A stretch of DNA of 64,000 nt, from the NCBI GenBank assembly GCA_018064525.1, contig JAGHVB010000006.1:1-64000 (forward strand), in the 5' to 3' direction. Below, piece by piece: positions 17,101 through 26,739 of the stretch (positions are counted from its first letter, which is position 1; the number at the start of each line of letters is the position of its first letter). The stretch comes from Candidatus Treponema merdequi. GTDB taxonomy: Bacteria; Spirochaetota; Spirochaetia; Treponematales; Treponemataceae. The notes below the pieces were generated by a model, which saw only the letters and a list, made by a program, of their open reading frames with translations, did not search any database and was not told where the DNA came from. The translations under genes and the position numbers were made by a program.

Positions 17101-19241
17101 CGCCGCGCGAACCACTTATGAGCGAACATGCAAAAAAAGTTCTCAGATGGCGGGAAAGTTTTCTGCTTCTTGAAGAAAACCGCTTTTTTGAAATAATGCG
17201 CATGTATCTTGGAGAAATTAAAACTCCGTATAACAAACAGAAATTAATCGAAAGTCTTTCTGCATTTTTCAGAAAAAAAGAAAATCTTTCTGTTGTAAAA
17301 AGTTTTCTGACAAAAGAAGAAATAGAAATCATCTGTGCAATTGTTTTTATTCCTGATGCAACAGAAGAAAAACTTATTAAATTTTTTGAAAACAGTTTTA
17401 CATATTCCTTTTTATATGAAACGCTCTGCAATCTTGAAGAACGACTGATTATTTTTAACAGTAAAACAGATTTTGGAGAAATGCGGATTGAACTTGCTCC
17501 GGTTTTTGAAGAAGCGTTTTATGATTTGATAAGTGTAAAAAATATTCTTCCTGAAATCAGCTATACAGAAAAAGAAAGCAGCAGTTCCGTAATCACTCCG
17601 GAATTTATTTCATGTTTTACTTCATACGTAATTGAAAATCCGAACATTGCAAAGCAGGATGGAACTCTCAAAAAGCATACACTCGAAACTGCAGAATTAA
17701 TTTTCGGCTTGCAAAAAAACAGATTGTCTGTTTTATACAGTTCATTTATAAATCTTTCGATTTTAAAAGAAAATGGAAGGGGTGTAGAAATTGACTGGAA
17801 CAAACTTAATCAGTTTGTTAATCAGAGTTTTATCGAACAGATAATTTATATTGCAGTTTCAAGTACAGGACATTTCAGCCGCGACAGTCTTCGTGTTCAG
17901 GCAGAAGCACTTATTGATACTTTTACAAATCTTAAATCAAATGCATTTACGCGTGATTTATTTTTAAGAACAGGATATCTTGTTGCAGCAAGACCGATGG
18001 ATGTAGAAGTAACAAGAAGTTTTGGTACTGGCCGTTTTGCAAAAATGATTTCTGAAAGTCGTGCGAGAATTGCAGGAGTAAAAAATATCGATGCTGCTGA
18101 TTTTACGACAGCCGGTGGGCTCGACAGAGTTTTTGATGTGGCGCTTACTCTTGGTTTGATTTATGAATGTGGAATTTGCGAAGAAGGCAATCCGGTTTAT
18201 AAGTGTGCTTTGGATTTAAGTTTTACAGATGATAGAAAAGTACAAAATGATTTTTCAGATCTTCGCGGAATGATAAATATTGAAGCCGGTATGGAATTAA
18301 ATTTAATGCCGGGATTTGCAGTAAAAGATTTTATTGAGTTAACAAAATTTATTTCACTTAAGCGGGTTGATACTGTCTGTTCATTTGTAATTTCAAGACA
18401 GAGTATAATGCGCGGTTTTGATTATGGTTTGACTTCAGAAAAAATTTTTTCGCTTTTGCGCGAAAGAACTTCTTATGAAATTCCAGAAACTCTTTTAGTA
18501 CAGATTGAAGAATGGAGTTCATCATATTCGATGGCTTCATTTTATAAAGGCTTTATTTTAAAACTTGAAGGAAAGGCAGCTCTTGTTGCAGAACATAACA
18601 GTGTGCTTTCTCCACATATTCATACGGTAATCGCGCCGGGAATTTTTCTTCTTGATGTAAAAGACGATGCAGAAGCAATGGAACTCATAAAACAGAGCGG
18701 TCTGGATTTTGTCGGAAAAATTAAAACTGCAAAAGTCGAAAATGAAAGTCTTGAATTTATGAAATTAAATCTTAAAGGCAGAAAAATTGATGACAGTTCA
18801 GGACTTGAAAAGCCGTCAGAAATTATCGAAACAAAAAGTCCGCTGGAAATTGAAAAAGAATTATATGAACAGCTTGATAAACTTTCCATTGATGCAGAAC
18901 AGCGTGACAGTCTTGAACTCCGGATTGAACATAAAGTAATCGTAAACCCGTCGCAGTTAAATTCAAATGTAATCCGCATTGAAAGAATCAGCGCAGACGG
19001 AATGGATTTTAACGGGAAAGTTTATGTAGTTGAACAGGCAATTAAAAATGAAGAAAACATTGAATTAAAATTCGGACAGCAGGGACTTGTCGTTTTTGGA
19101 CTTCCGGTTGCAGTTTCAAGAAGACATGATGAAGTTTATGTTGAGATGAATTTGATTCCCGAAAATGTAATCCGTGAATATGAACTTGGAAAAGCCAGTT
19201 CAATAAAGCGAATAAGAAAAAATATTTACCGGGATAAATGA
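17097..19241 (+). CDS. Helicase-associated (Helicase_C_3-like) protein
   Basis: A 714-residue protein coupled to the XPB gene by an ATGA overlap. It has no ATPase motifs. Residues around 410-550 fit the XPB/Ssl2 N-terminal-like domain (Helicase_C_3): an ISRQSIMRGFDYGLTSEKIFSLLRER-like stretch, then IPETLLVQIEEWSS, and a beta-rich region to VIAPGIFLLDV. Mycobacteria also have a large protein of this domain family next to XPB, so it is probably a conserved partner that binds or regulates the helicase. Its exact role is unknown. The N-terminal half (1-330) looks helical and could form winged-helix domains. Confidence 0.7.
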   Translation: MTPREPLMSEHAKKVLRWRESFLLLEENRFFEIMRMYLGEIKTPYNKQKLIESLSAFFRKKENLSVVKSFLTKEEIEIICAIVFIPDATEEKLIKFFENSFTYSFLYETLCNLEERLIIFNSKTDFGEMRIELAPVFEEAFYDLISVKNILPEISYTEKESSSSVITPEFISCFTSYVIENPNIAKQDGTLKKHTLETAELIFGLQKNRLSVLYSSFINLSILKENGRGVEIDWNKLNQFVNQSFIEQIIYIAVSSTGHFSRDSLRVQAEALIDTFTNLKSNAFTRDLFLRTGYLVAARPMDVEVTRSFGTGRFAKMISESRARIAGVKNIDAADFTTAGGLDRVFDVALTLGLIYECGICEEGNPVYKCALDLSFTDDRKVQNDFSDLRGMINIEAGMELNLMPGFAVKDFIELTKFISLKRVDTVCSFVISRQSIMRGFDYGLTSEKIFSLLRERTSYEIPETLLVQIEEWSSSYSMASFYKGFILKLEGKAALVAEHNSVLSPHIHTVIAPGIFLLDVKDDAEAMELIKQSGLDFVGKIKTAKVENESLEFMKLNLKGRKIDDSSGLEKPSEIIETKSPLEIEKELYEQLDKLSIDAEQRDSLELRIEHKVIVNPSQLNSNVIRIERISADGMDFNGKVYVVEQAIKNEENIELKFGQQGLVVFGLPVAVSRRHDEVYVEMNLIPENVIREYELGKASSIKRIRKNIYRDK

Positions 19242-19325
19242 TTTAGCCCGGTAAAATGCCGTTTTGTACAAGTTCCTTTTGAATAAATGAATGCAAATCC
19301 TGAATATTCTGTTTTTAGTTCTTTT

Positions 19326-19354
19326 TTGCTTTTTATGAAAAACAGGAGTATAAT
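19326..19354 (+). promoter_or_regulatory. Promoter of the cyclase-like/hybrid kinase operon
   Basis: -35 TTGCTT (19326-19331), a 17-bp spacer and a perfect -10 TATAAT (19349-19354). The AGGGG ribosome binding site and ATG 19382 follow 28 bases later. Confidence 0.75.
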
Positions 19355-19381
19355 TGAAAATAAGATATTCAGGGGCAAAAC

Positions 19382-20704
19382 ATGAATTATAATATTGAAT
19401 TTCAAATAGCCAGTATTATTTTTATTTCAACATTATTAATAGTTTTTTTCTCAAAAAAGCGATGGTCTTCTCCTGCAAATTTTATTTTTCGTATTGTAAT
19501 GATTCTTACTTTCTGTACACTTGCACTTGATATTGCGAGTGTAATTACGATTACAAAATATGTTTCAGGTGATAACAGCATAGAAAATCTGAATAACATT
19601 CTTTCAAAACTTTATCTGATTGTAATGGTTGCATATATTATTTCAGTAGACATATATGTAATTGCAAATACACTTTATCCAAAAATTTCACAGCGTCATT
19701 TAACATGGAAGTATATTGAAGGCTTTGCCTGTATCATCGGTTTTATAATCAGTACAATTGTCATTTTAAATACTCCGCTTTTATATGGCGGAAACGGAAA
19801 ATTTATTTATTCATACGGCGTCCCGTCTGATGTTGTGTACTATGCTTCGACAGTTTCAATAATTCTTGTTCTCAGCGTAATGTTTACTAACATTGGAAAA
19901 GTTCCTGTTAAAAGATTTTTCCCGATAATTACATTCTGTGTCATTCAGGGAATAATAGCATTGATTCAGATGCATAACCGTGAACTTTTGATTGTCGGTC
20001 TCGGTTCTGCTGTAACTTGTCTTGTAATGTATTTTAGTCTGGAAAATCCTGACAATAATATGATTGAAGAATTGAATAATGCAAATAAACGTTCTAGAGA
20101 TTTGATTTTAAATATACTTCCACTTTCCATTGCAAATAAAATTGAATATAACAGCGAACCTGTTTTTGAAGAATATGACAATGTTTCAATTTTATATGCC
20201 AGTGTGATGAATTTTTCAAAGCTTGCGTCAGAAATTGGTGACTTGAAGATTGCAAGACTTATCAATTCACTTTTTAATGAAATAGATTTGGTTTCATGTA
20301 ATTACAAAATTTCAAAAATTAAAACAGCGTCAAATTCTTATATCGCAGTTTCCGGATTACCTTCAAAAATAGAAAACAATTGTGAAGAAATCATAAGATT
20401 TGCGCTTGATGTTTTTAGAATTTTAAAATCTTTTAACGAAAAGAATAAAGTTAATATTCAGTTAAGAATTGGTATCAACAATGGTCGTGTTGTTGCAGGT
20501 ATTTTTGGAAAGAAAAAATTTATTTATGATTTGTGGGGTGATGCTGTCGATGTAGCTTCATACCTCGAAAAATTTGGGACTCCAAATAAGATTTGTGTTT
20601 CTGAAAAAGTTCATTCATTACTTGGTACAAAATATGATTATGAAATTCGAGAGCCGTTGGAAATTCATGGCTTGGGAAGAATAAAGGTTTTTGAAATAAA
20701 GTAA
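19382..20704 (+). CDS. Membrane class III nucleotidyl cyclase-like protein, probably inactive
   Basis: A 440-residue protein with six or seven N-terminal membrane helices (about 5-225) and a C-terminal adenylate/guanylate cyclase domain (about 255-440). The fold is clear from RIGINNGRVVAGIFG and YDLWGDAVDVAS. However, the two metal-binding aspartates are missing. The usual F-A-D-I is Y-A-S-V (Ser274), and the usual K-x-x-G-D is KTASNS (Asn318). The arginine after WGDxVNxAS is also replaced by Tyr. I infer a catalytically dead sensor or a heterodimer partner. The membrane part resembles that of the GGDEF protein at 59.7 kb. The next gene, a hybrid kinase, starts five bases downstream. Confidence 0.8.
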   Translation: MNYNIEFQIASIIFISTLLIVFFSKKRWSSPANFIFRIVMILTFCTLALDIASVITITKYVSGDNSIENLNNILSKLYLIVMVAYIISVDIYVIANTLYPKISQRHLTWKYIEGFACIIGFIISTIVILNTPLLYGGNGKFIYSYGVPSDVVYYASTVSIILVLSVMFTNIGKVPVKRFFPIITFCVIQGIIALIQMHNRELLIVGLGSAVTCLVMYFSLENPDNNMIEELNNANKRSRDLILNILPLSIANKIEYNSEPVFEEYDNVSILYASVMNFSKLASEIGDLKIARLINSLFNEIDLVSCNYKISKIKTASNSYIAVSGLPSKIENNCEEIIRFALDVFRILKSFNEKNKVNIQLRIGINNGRVVAGIFGKKKFIYDLWGDAVDVASYLEKFGTPNKICVSEKVHSLLGTKYDYEIREPLEIHGLGRIKVFEIK

Positions 20705-20709
20705 AGAAC

Positions 20710-23700
20710 ATGAAAAGAGAAAGAGTATTTAGGTTTATTAGAAGCAGAATCAGACAGACAGTAATATTAGTTTTAAATATTATTTTGATTCAAAATGCAT
20801 TTTCCGCAACAAAAAATTCCATAAAAAAAGTTTTATATTTAGGTTCATTTTCAGCAGCGTCTGATGTAAACCGTGTTTTGATAGATTCATTAAAAAACGA
20901 CAGTAAAGCTGGTTATAATTTATATTATCAGTTCATGGATACAGAAGAAAGTATAGAAAAAGATGATTATAAAAAATTTTATAATCGTACTGCTGATTAT
21001 ATAAAAGAAAATTCTTTTGACGCAGTTATTGCATCTGGAAATGAAGCTTTTGATTTCTGTATTAAATACAATAATGAATTATTTTATGAGACTCCGATTG
21101 TTTTTGTAGGAGTTTCTTCTTCAGAATTGATTATTGAAGGAATGTCCTATGAAAATGTAACAGGAATTCGTGAAGTTTTATATTTTGATGAAAATGTTCT
21201 TCTTGCCAAAAGACTTTTTCCGCATGTTCAGACAATCTATCTTGTAACAGATGATTCATTTATGGGACAGATGGGAACAAAAATTTTCAGTGACCTTCCG
21301 ATGAAATTTAAGGGAATTAATTTTAAAGAGATAAATGTAAATAAAACTGGCTTAAAATATTTATATGACACAATTGGATCAATCGAAGAATCCAGTGTTG
21401 TATTTTATCTTTCAATAAATCATTCGTCAGATCAGTCTGTAAACGATAAATATGGAAGGCTTCTTGAATGCTGCACACAAAAAGCAGTTCCAGTTTTCAG
21501 CTGTTCATTTTCAAGTATTGAAGATGGAATTTTAGGCGGATACTGCAGTTCATATAAAGAGATGGCTTCGATTGCAGTGGAAAGAATCTGGGAACTTTTT
21601 GAAGGTGTTGATCCAAGATATTTAAGTATCAATACGGATTGTCCTGCAAAATATTATTTTGACTCAAAGGTAATGTCCCGCTTTTCAATTAAAAAACAGC
21701 AGCTTCCTAATGATACATTTTATTTGAAGGAACAATTTAAAGATTCAAATTCCATCTTTCTTGTTGTTGTTTTAAGTTTTCTTCTGGTCACAGCTTTAGT
21801 TGTAAGCATTGCTTTTATTATTTTTGAAATCAAGAAAAGAAAAAATATTGAAGAACAGCTTATAGAAAACAGAAAAATGCTTCATGCTGTAATGGATCAG
21901 AGTGAAACAGTTTATTGGGAATGTGATTTTTCAAACCGCAGTGTTTCTGTTCCGGAAGATAAAGATTTTCTTCTTGAAGAACTTGAGGCGGTTGATGATA
22001 CTGCTGAACTTGATGATGTTAAAAGTCCGGATGATGCAGAGAATGTTTCAGCTTCGGACAACAGTTTGCTTGATATTAAAAAAGAAGATGTTGCTATGGG
22101 ATGGATTTATTCAGGAGTCATTCAGCGAGAATATCGTGAACAGTTCCATCGCATGCTTCAGGATTTTAAAGACGGAAAAACAAAGAAGTCAATTGAAATT
22201 GATATTCCGATTGGAATCGAAGATATCAGAAACAATGTACTTACAGATAGATGGAAACACATAGTTTACCGTGCAATTAAAACTGAAAATGAAAAAGTTG
22301 TAAGAGCAATCTGTTCTTCAACTGATGTTACAAGTCAGAAACGTGCTGAACGCGAATACGAAGGTATTATGAAATATCAGAGTTTTGTTCAGCAGAATTA
22401 TCCGGCATACGCAAGATTAAATTTAACAAAAAATATTGTTCTTGAAAGATTTATTAATGTTTCAGATTTTAATAAAGGCCTTTCCGGAACTTCTGCAGTA
22501 AGTGAATTAAATTTCATCCGTGAACTGATTACGACCCGTGATCAGAACAAAGGTTTTGCAACAACACTTGAACGCGAAGAACTGATTATTTCATTTAAAA
22601 ACGGAACTCGACAGAAAGAATGTGACTTCTGCTATCAATATTCAAATGGTGCCCTTCACTGGTTCAGCTTCTGTATGGAACTTGCATTCAATCCGACAAG
22701 TGGAGATATCGAAGCTTATTGTTATTTAAAGGATATTACAAGTCAGACAATTTCGTATATTACAAAAGACTCTGTATTGAATGAAGATGTAGAATATATT
22801 TTCTGGCTTAATACTCTGACAGGTGTAGTCCAGTTTATCAATAAGGCAGAACATCTTAAATGGATTCCAGAATCAGAAACCATTGATTATTCAAATTTCA
22901 TTTCTGAATTTATTAAGAAAAAAATTCCTGATTCAGATAAAGATAAAATCCAGGAAGAATTTAATGTTGCCGCAATCAAGGACAAATTAAGAGATACAGA
23001 TGAAGTAAGTTTTACTTATCATACACGAACAGAAGACGGTTCAATTGAAATCAAACAGGAAAAAGTTTATTACCTTGAAAAAAATGCAAACGTTTTGATT
23101 TTTGTATGCACTGATATTACAGCAATTACAATGATGGAAAATCAGCAGAACGAAAAACTTGCACTGGCAATCAAGCAGGCAGAAAAAGCCAACTATGCAA
23201 AGAGTGACTTCCTTTCACGAATGTCGCATGACCTTCGTACTCCAATGAACGGAATCATGGGTATTGCAGAACTCGCAAGCAAGGAACTTGATGATCCTGC
23301 TGCACTCGAAAGAGATATCAATAAAATCAGATCTTCAAGTTCGTACATGCTTGGTCTTTTGAATGATATTCTTGATATGTCAAAGATTGAAAGCGGCAAA
23401 CTTGAAATCAGAAAGTCAAAGGCATCATTTGGAGATATGCTTGAAAACATTATTACACTTGCTCATGTTATGTGTGATAAAAATGGAATTACATTCTACT
23501 GCAATCGTGATCCTGACAAATATCGTGGTTACATGGTAAATGTAGACCGTCTCCATATTCAGCAGGTTGTAATGAACCTTCTATCAAATGCTTCTAAATA
23601 TACTCCTGTCGGCGGTCGAATTGAATTTTTACTTGATGTAATGCAGCAGAAGGAACACAGCGTTGATCTTCAGGTAATAATCAGGGATACCGGTGTCGGC

Positions 23701-24339
23701 ATGACAAAAGAATTTCAGAAAATCATGTACGATGCATTTACTCAGGATGCAAACTCTGTCAATAAAGTCGGAACAGGACTTGGACTTGCAATTGTTCATA
23801 ATCTTGTCAGACTTATGGGCGGAACAATTGATTGTGTTTCTGCTCCTGGAGAAGGTACTGAGTTTACAATCAGAGTTGAAATTGAAACTCTTGAAACGAC
23901 AGTGAATGTAAACGAAACAGAAAATTCCGGAAAGCCAAAACTGGAAGAAGTTTCAATCAAAGGAAAAAGAGCCCTCCTTGTTGAAGATAATGAACTCAAT
24001 CAGGAAATTGCTTCGCGTCTTCTTATTAACGAAGGAATGGAAGTTGAAATTGCGGGCAATGGACTTGAAGCTCTTAATAAGTTCAGTGAAAAGGAACTTC
24101 ATTATTACGATATCGTTTTGATGGATGTTATGATGCCTGTTATGGACGGACTTCAGGCAACTCATCTGCTCAGAGGTCTTGAGAGAGAAGATGCTCATAA
24201 TGTTCCGATCATTGCGATGACGGCAAATGCATTTACCGAAGATATCGAGAAATGCATTGATGCCGGAATGAATACTCATATTGCAAAACCGATCGAAGTA
24301 GACAAAATGATATCTACAATAAAAGAATATATCGGTTAG
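20710..24339 (+). CDS. Hybrid sensor histidine kinase with ABC-type periplasmic sensor
   Basis: A 1209-residue hybrid kinase. A signal/anchor helix (about 15-32) leads to a periplasmic domain (about 38-330) resembling ABC_sub_bind proteins (VLYLGSFSAASDVNRVL..., DAVIASGNEAFDF). A transmembrane helix (about 345-372) and PAS-like regions (about 390-800) follow. The HisKA domain has His840 in RMSHDLRTPMNG. The ATPase domain has NLLSNASKYTP, DTGVGM and GTGLGLAI. A C-terminal receiver domain has Asp near 1139 in VLMDVMMPVMDG. No DNA-binding output domain is present, so phosphate must pass to another protein. It is almost certainly co-transcribed with the degenerate cyclase gene. Confidence 0.9.
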   Translation: MKRERVFRFIRSRIRQTVILVLNIILIQNAFSATKNSIKKVLYLGSFSAASDVNRVLIDSLKNDSKAGYNLYYQFMDTEESIEKDDYKKFYNRTADYIKENSFDAVIASGNEAFDFCIKYNNELFYETPIVFVGVSSSELIIEGMSYENVTGIREVLYFDENVLLAKRLFPHVQTIYLVTDDSFMGQMGTKIFSDLPMKFKGINFKEINVNKTGLKYLYDTIGSIEESSVVFYLSINHSSDQSVNDKYGRLLECCTQKAVPVFSCSFSSIEDGILGGYCSSYKEMASIAVERIWELFEGVDPRYLSINTDCPAKYYFDSKVMSRFSIKKQQLPNDTFYLKEQFKDSNSIFLVVVLSFLLVTALVVSIAFIIFEIKKRKNIEEQLIENRKMLHAVMDQSETVYWECDFSNRSVSVPEDKDFLLEELEAVDDTAELDDVKSPDDAENVSASDNSLLDIKKEDVAMGWIYSGVIQREYREQFHRMLQDFKDGKTKKSIEIDIPIGIEDIRNNVLTDRWKHIVYRAIKTENEKVVRAICSSTDVTSQKRAEREYEGIMKYQSFVQQNYPAYARLNLTKNIVLERFINVSDFNKGLSGTSAVSELNFIRELITTRDQNKGFATTLEREELIISFKNGTRQKECDFCYQYSNGALHWFSFCMELAFNPTSGDIEAYCYLKDITSQTISYITKDSVLNEDVEYIFWLNTLTGVVQFINKAEHLKWIPESETIDYSNFISEFIKKKIPDSDKDKIQEEFNVAAIKDKLRDTDEVSFTYHTRTEDGSIEIKQEKVYYLEKNANVLIFVCTDITAITMMENQQNEKLALAIKQAEKANYAKSDFLSRMSHDLRTPMNGIMGIAELASKELDDPAALERDINKIRSSSSYMLGLLNDILDMSKIESGKLEIRKSKASFGDMLENIITLAHVMCDKNGITFYCNRDPDKYRGYMVNVDRLHIQQVVMNLLSNASKYTPVGGRIEFLLDVMQQKEHSVDLQVIIRDTGVGMTKEFQKIMYDAFTQDANSVNKVGTGLGLAIVHNLVRLMGGTIDCVSAPGEGTEFTIRVEIETLETTVNVNETENSGKPKLEEVSIKGKRALLVEDNELNQEIASRLLINEGMEVEIAGNGLEALNKFSEKELHYYDIVLMDVMMPVMDGLQATHLLRGLEREDAHNVPIIAMTANAFTEDIEKCIDAGMNTHIAKPIEVDKMISTIKEYIG

Positions 24340-24456
24340 TCAGGTGGAATTTGTCAAACCGGCTTTCATTTGAGTATAAAAAAAACTGACGAATTTTCTT
24401 TAAAATTATGGAATTCTGTAATAAAATTAAATTTACAGGACAATAGAGGGTTTGAT

Positions 24457-26175
24457 ATGAACATCAAAGATATACAGGAACAGATTCAGTTTTACAGCGA
24501 TAAAACGGAAGAAATTTTCATTAATCTCGCAGAAAAATTTCCGCTTCTTTTAAATAAGGAAGAAGGTTCTTCCATGGATTCACTTCTGGGAATGTTCCAC
24601 TCATTAAAAGAGCAGAACACAACAGTAGATGCCAATGAGGAAAAATTCTTCTCGTATTATGATAAAAAATACACACCTTTATTTGATGCACTTAACGAAA
24701 AAATCGTTGACCTTTCAAATGTAAATGCAGACGTAAAAAAAATTAAAGATAACTCAGAAGAAATGGAACTTATCGCGCTTAATGCGATGGTAATTTCAAT
24801 TAAGTCTGGTGAAAAAGGCCGTGCGTTCAGTAGTATTACAGAAAGTTTAAAACAGCTTTCTACTGATATGAATATTTACGCAAACAAGCTTCTTGAAGAA
24901 GAGCAGCAGCTTTTGCATGAAATCAAAGAGCTCCGTAATATTTTTAATGGAATTATGGATTCACAGAAATCACTTTCAACTTCCGGTTCGACTTCTTCGT
25001 CAAGTGTTTACAGTTTGATTTCGATGGCATCAGATCCTTTGACAGACATAAAACAGATTATAAGTTCCGCTTATCCTTCGATTCAATCTGCAATGGAAGG
25101 TCTGCAGCTTCAGGATATTATTCGCCAGGCTTTGAATCATATTCTTTTGTGTCTTAAAGAATGTTCTGTTATTGGCAGCACTCAGGAAATAACAGAAGAA
25201 ACACTCGATAATATTACATTCAATATTCATCTCTTGAAACTTTCCATTTCTGTTCTTGATGATATCTGTAAAAATATCAACAAGAGTTCAGAAATATTCC
25301 AGACAAACTGGGTTAAAGTTTCTGATACATTAAAAAATGTAGAACCAAAACGTCTTGAATATATAAGCAGATTTTTGGACAGACAGAAAGTCAGTAAAGA
25401 TAACATTTATGCAAACATGTCAAAAATAAATGATAACTTTTCAGATATTCTGACTCAGTTTGGAATTTATCAGGCAAGTCAGAAAACACTTGAAAGAAAC
25501 TGTAATGCAATTACAGAAAAAGCACATCAGATGTATGTTGTTTTTGAAGTGTTAAAACCGATTATCGACAGACTTCATCACGTAAGAATTCTGCAGCAGA
25601 TTGAAGTTGCAAAAAATCCTGCCATCAGTGCTGTAAAAGATTCAGTTACAGACATGGATAATCTGATTAACAATGCAAATGATTCGCTTGATGAAATGCA
25701 GGAAATGCTTATTACATTCATCAATCAGATTGGTTCTCTTCTTGATCAGTTTACGACTGCAATCAGAAAAGACAGTGAAGAAATGAACAAGATTCGAATT
25801 GCAAAAAACAGTTTCTTTAATGAATTCCGTTCGGTACAGGATGGACTTTTGTCAATTCTTTCAACTTTCAGTGTATTTCCTGCAGGCTTTGAGCAGATCT
25901 GCATTTCAGTTCAGAACAGATTGAATGAATTAAATGATGTTTACAACAGTCTTAGACAGATAAAAGCTCAGATGGGCGAAGAATGTGTAAGACTTGAATC
26001 TAAGAAGAGCCTTTTTATGCAGCAGCTTTCTGTTACTTCGTGGGATCTTCAGGACGACAGATTAAAAGATCTTGTAAAACAATTTACAATTGCTGCTCAT
26101 AAAGAAGAAGCTGGTCAGCTTGGAAGCTTTGAAGTAGAAAACAGTGTCGAATCAGGCGAAATTACTTTCTTTTAA
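24457..26175 (+). CDS. Soluble methyl-accepting chemotaxis-like coiled-coil protein
   Basis: A 572-residue, almost wholly helical cytoplasmic protein with no membrane segment. Residues around 98-140 read IKDNSEEMELIALNAMVISIKSGEKGRAF in outline. This resembles the chemoreceptor hairpin tip (IA.QTNLLALNAAIEAARAGE.GRGF), but with key contact residues changed. A later LQLQDIIRQALNHI segment resembles the CheZ/CheC-docking type LQFQD motif. The start is ATG 24457 with AGAGGG upstream; the earlier TTG at 24370 lacks one. CheD follows after 13 bases, which strengthens a chemotaxis role. It may be a divergent receptor or scaffold that does not bind CheA normally. Confidence 0.6.
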   Translation: MNIKDIQEQIQFYSDKTEEIFINLAEKFPLLLNKEEGSSMDSLLGMFHSLKEQNTTVDANEEKFFSYYDKKYTPLFDALNEKIVDLSNVNADVKKIKDNSEEMELIALNAMVISIKSGEKGRAFSSITESLKQLSTDMNIYANKLLEEEQQLLHEIKELRNIFNGIMDSQKSLSTSGSTSSSSVYSLISMASDPLTDIKQIISSAYPSIQSAMEGLQLQDIIRQALNHILLCLKECSVIGSTQEITEETLDNITFNIHLLKLSISVLDDICKNINKSSEIFQTNWVKVSDTLKNVEPKRLEYISRFLDRQKVSKDNIYANMSKINDNFSDILTQFGIYQASQKTLERNCNAITEKAHQMYVVFEVLKPIIDRLHHVRILQQIEVAKNPAISAVKDSVTDMDNLINNANDSLDEMQEMLITFINQIGSLLDQFTTAIRKDSEEMNKIRIAKNSFFNEFRSVQDGLLSILSTFSVFPAGFEQICISVQNRLNELNDVYNSLRQIKAQMGEECVRLESKKSLFMQQLSVTSWDLQDDRLKDLVKQFTIAAHKEEAGQLGSFEVENSVESGEITFF

Positions 26176-26188
26176 GTGATGGTCCTGA

Positions 26189-26707
26189 ATGACAAAATAT
26201 TTAGATAATCACTTTAATCGTGAAGTTATAACGATTTATCCCGGCGAATTTTATGTCTCAAAAGGCCCGGAATTTGTTTCTACAATTCTTGGTTCGTGTG
26301 TCGCAATTGTTTTATTTGATTCAGAAAATAAAATCGGCGGTATAAATCATTTTATGCTTGCAAAAGAAAGTTCAGAAAAATCTGTTGAGCAGACAGACGC
26401 CGGTTTAAAAACTAAATACGGAAAATATGCAATTGATGAACTTATCAAAGAAATGGAATCTCAGGGTGCAAAGAAATTCAATCTTCAGGCAAAAATCTTT
26501 GGAGGGTCAAATGTCTTTAATCTTCCGGATTCAAAACTTGATATGGTCGGAAATGAAAACATCAGATTTGCAAAAGATTATCTTGCAAAATTAAATATTC
26601 CGATTATTGCCGAAGACCTTGGCGGAGTTCCATCGAGAAAAGTTGTTTTCGATCCTTCAAATTTTAAAGTTCTCGTAAAAAAAATCAAAAACGAAAATTC
26701 AAATTGA
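26189..26707 (+). CDS. cheD: Chemoreceptor glutamine deamidase CheD
   Basis: A 172-residue CheD. It deamidates specific receptor glutamines to glutamate and in many bacteria partners with CheC/CheX-type phosphatases. The catalytic cysteine lies in LGSCVAIVLFD and the catalytic histidine in GGINHFML; KIFGGSNVF is the conserved C-terminal block. It sits 13 bases after the soluble receptor-like gene, the likely substrate. A CheX-type phosphatase is encoded at 53.4 kb. Confidence 0.92.
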   Translation: MTKYLDNHFNREVITIYPGEFYVSKGPEFVSTILGSCVAIVLFDSENKIGGINHFMLAKESSEKSVEQTDAGLKTKYGKYAIDELIKEMESQGAKKFNLQAKIFGGSNVFNLPDSKLDMVGNENIRFAKDYLAKLNIPIIAEDLGGVPSRKVVFDPSNFKVLVKKIKNENSN

Positions 26708-26739
26708 AAACCTGTCAGAAAAAACAGTCTGAAAATAGA

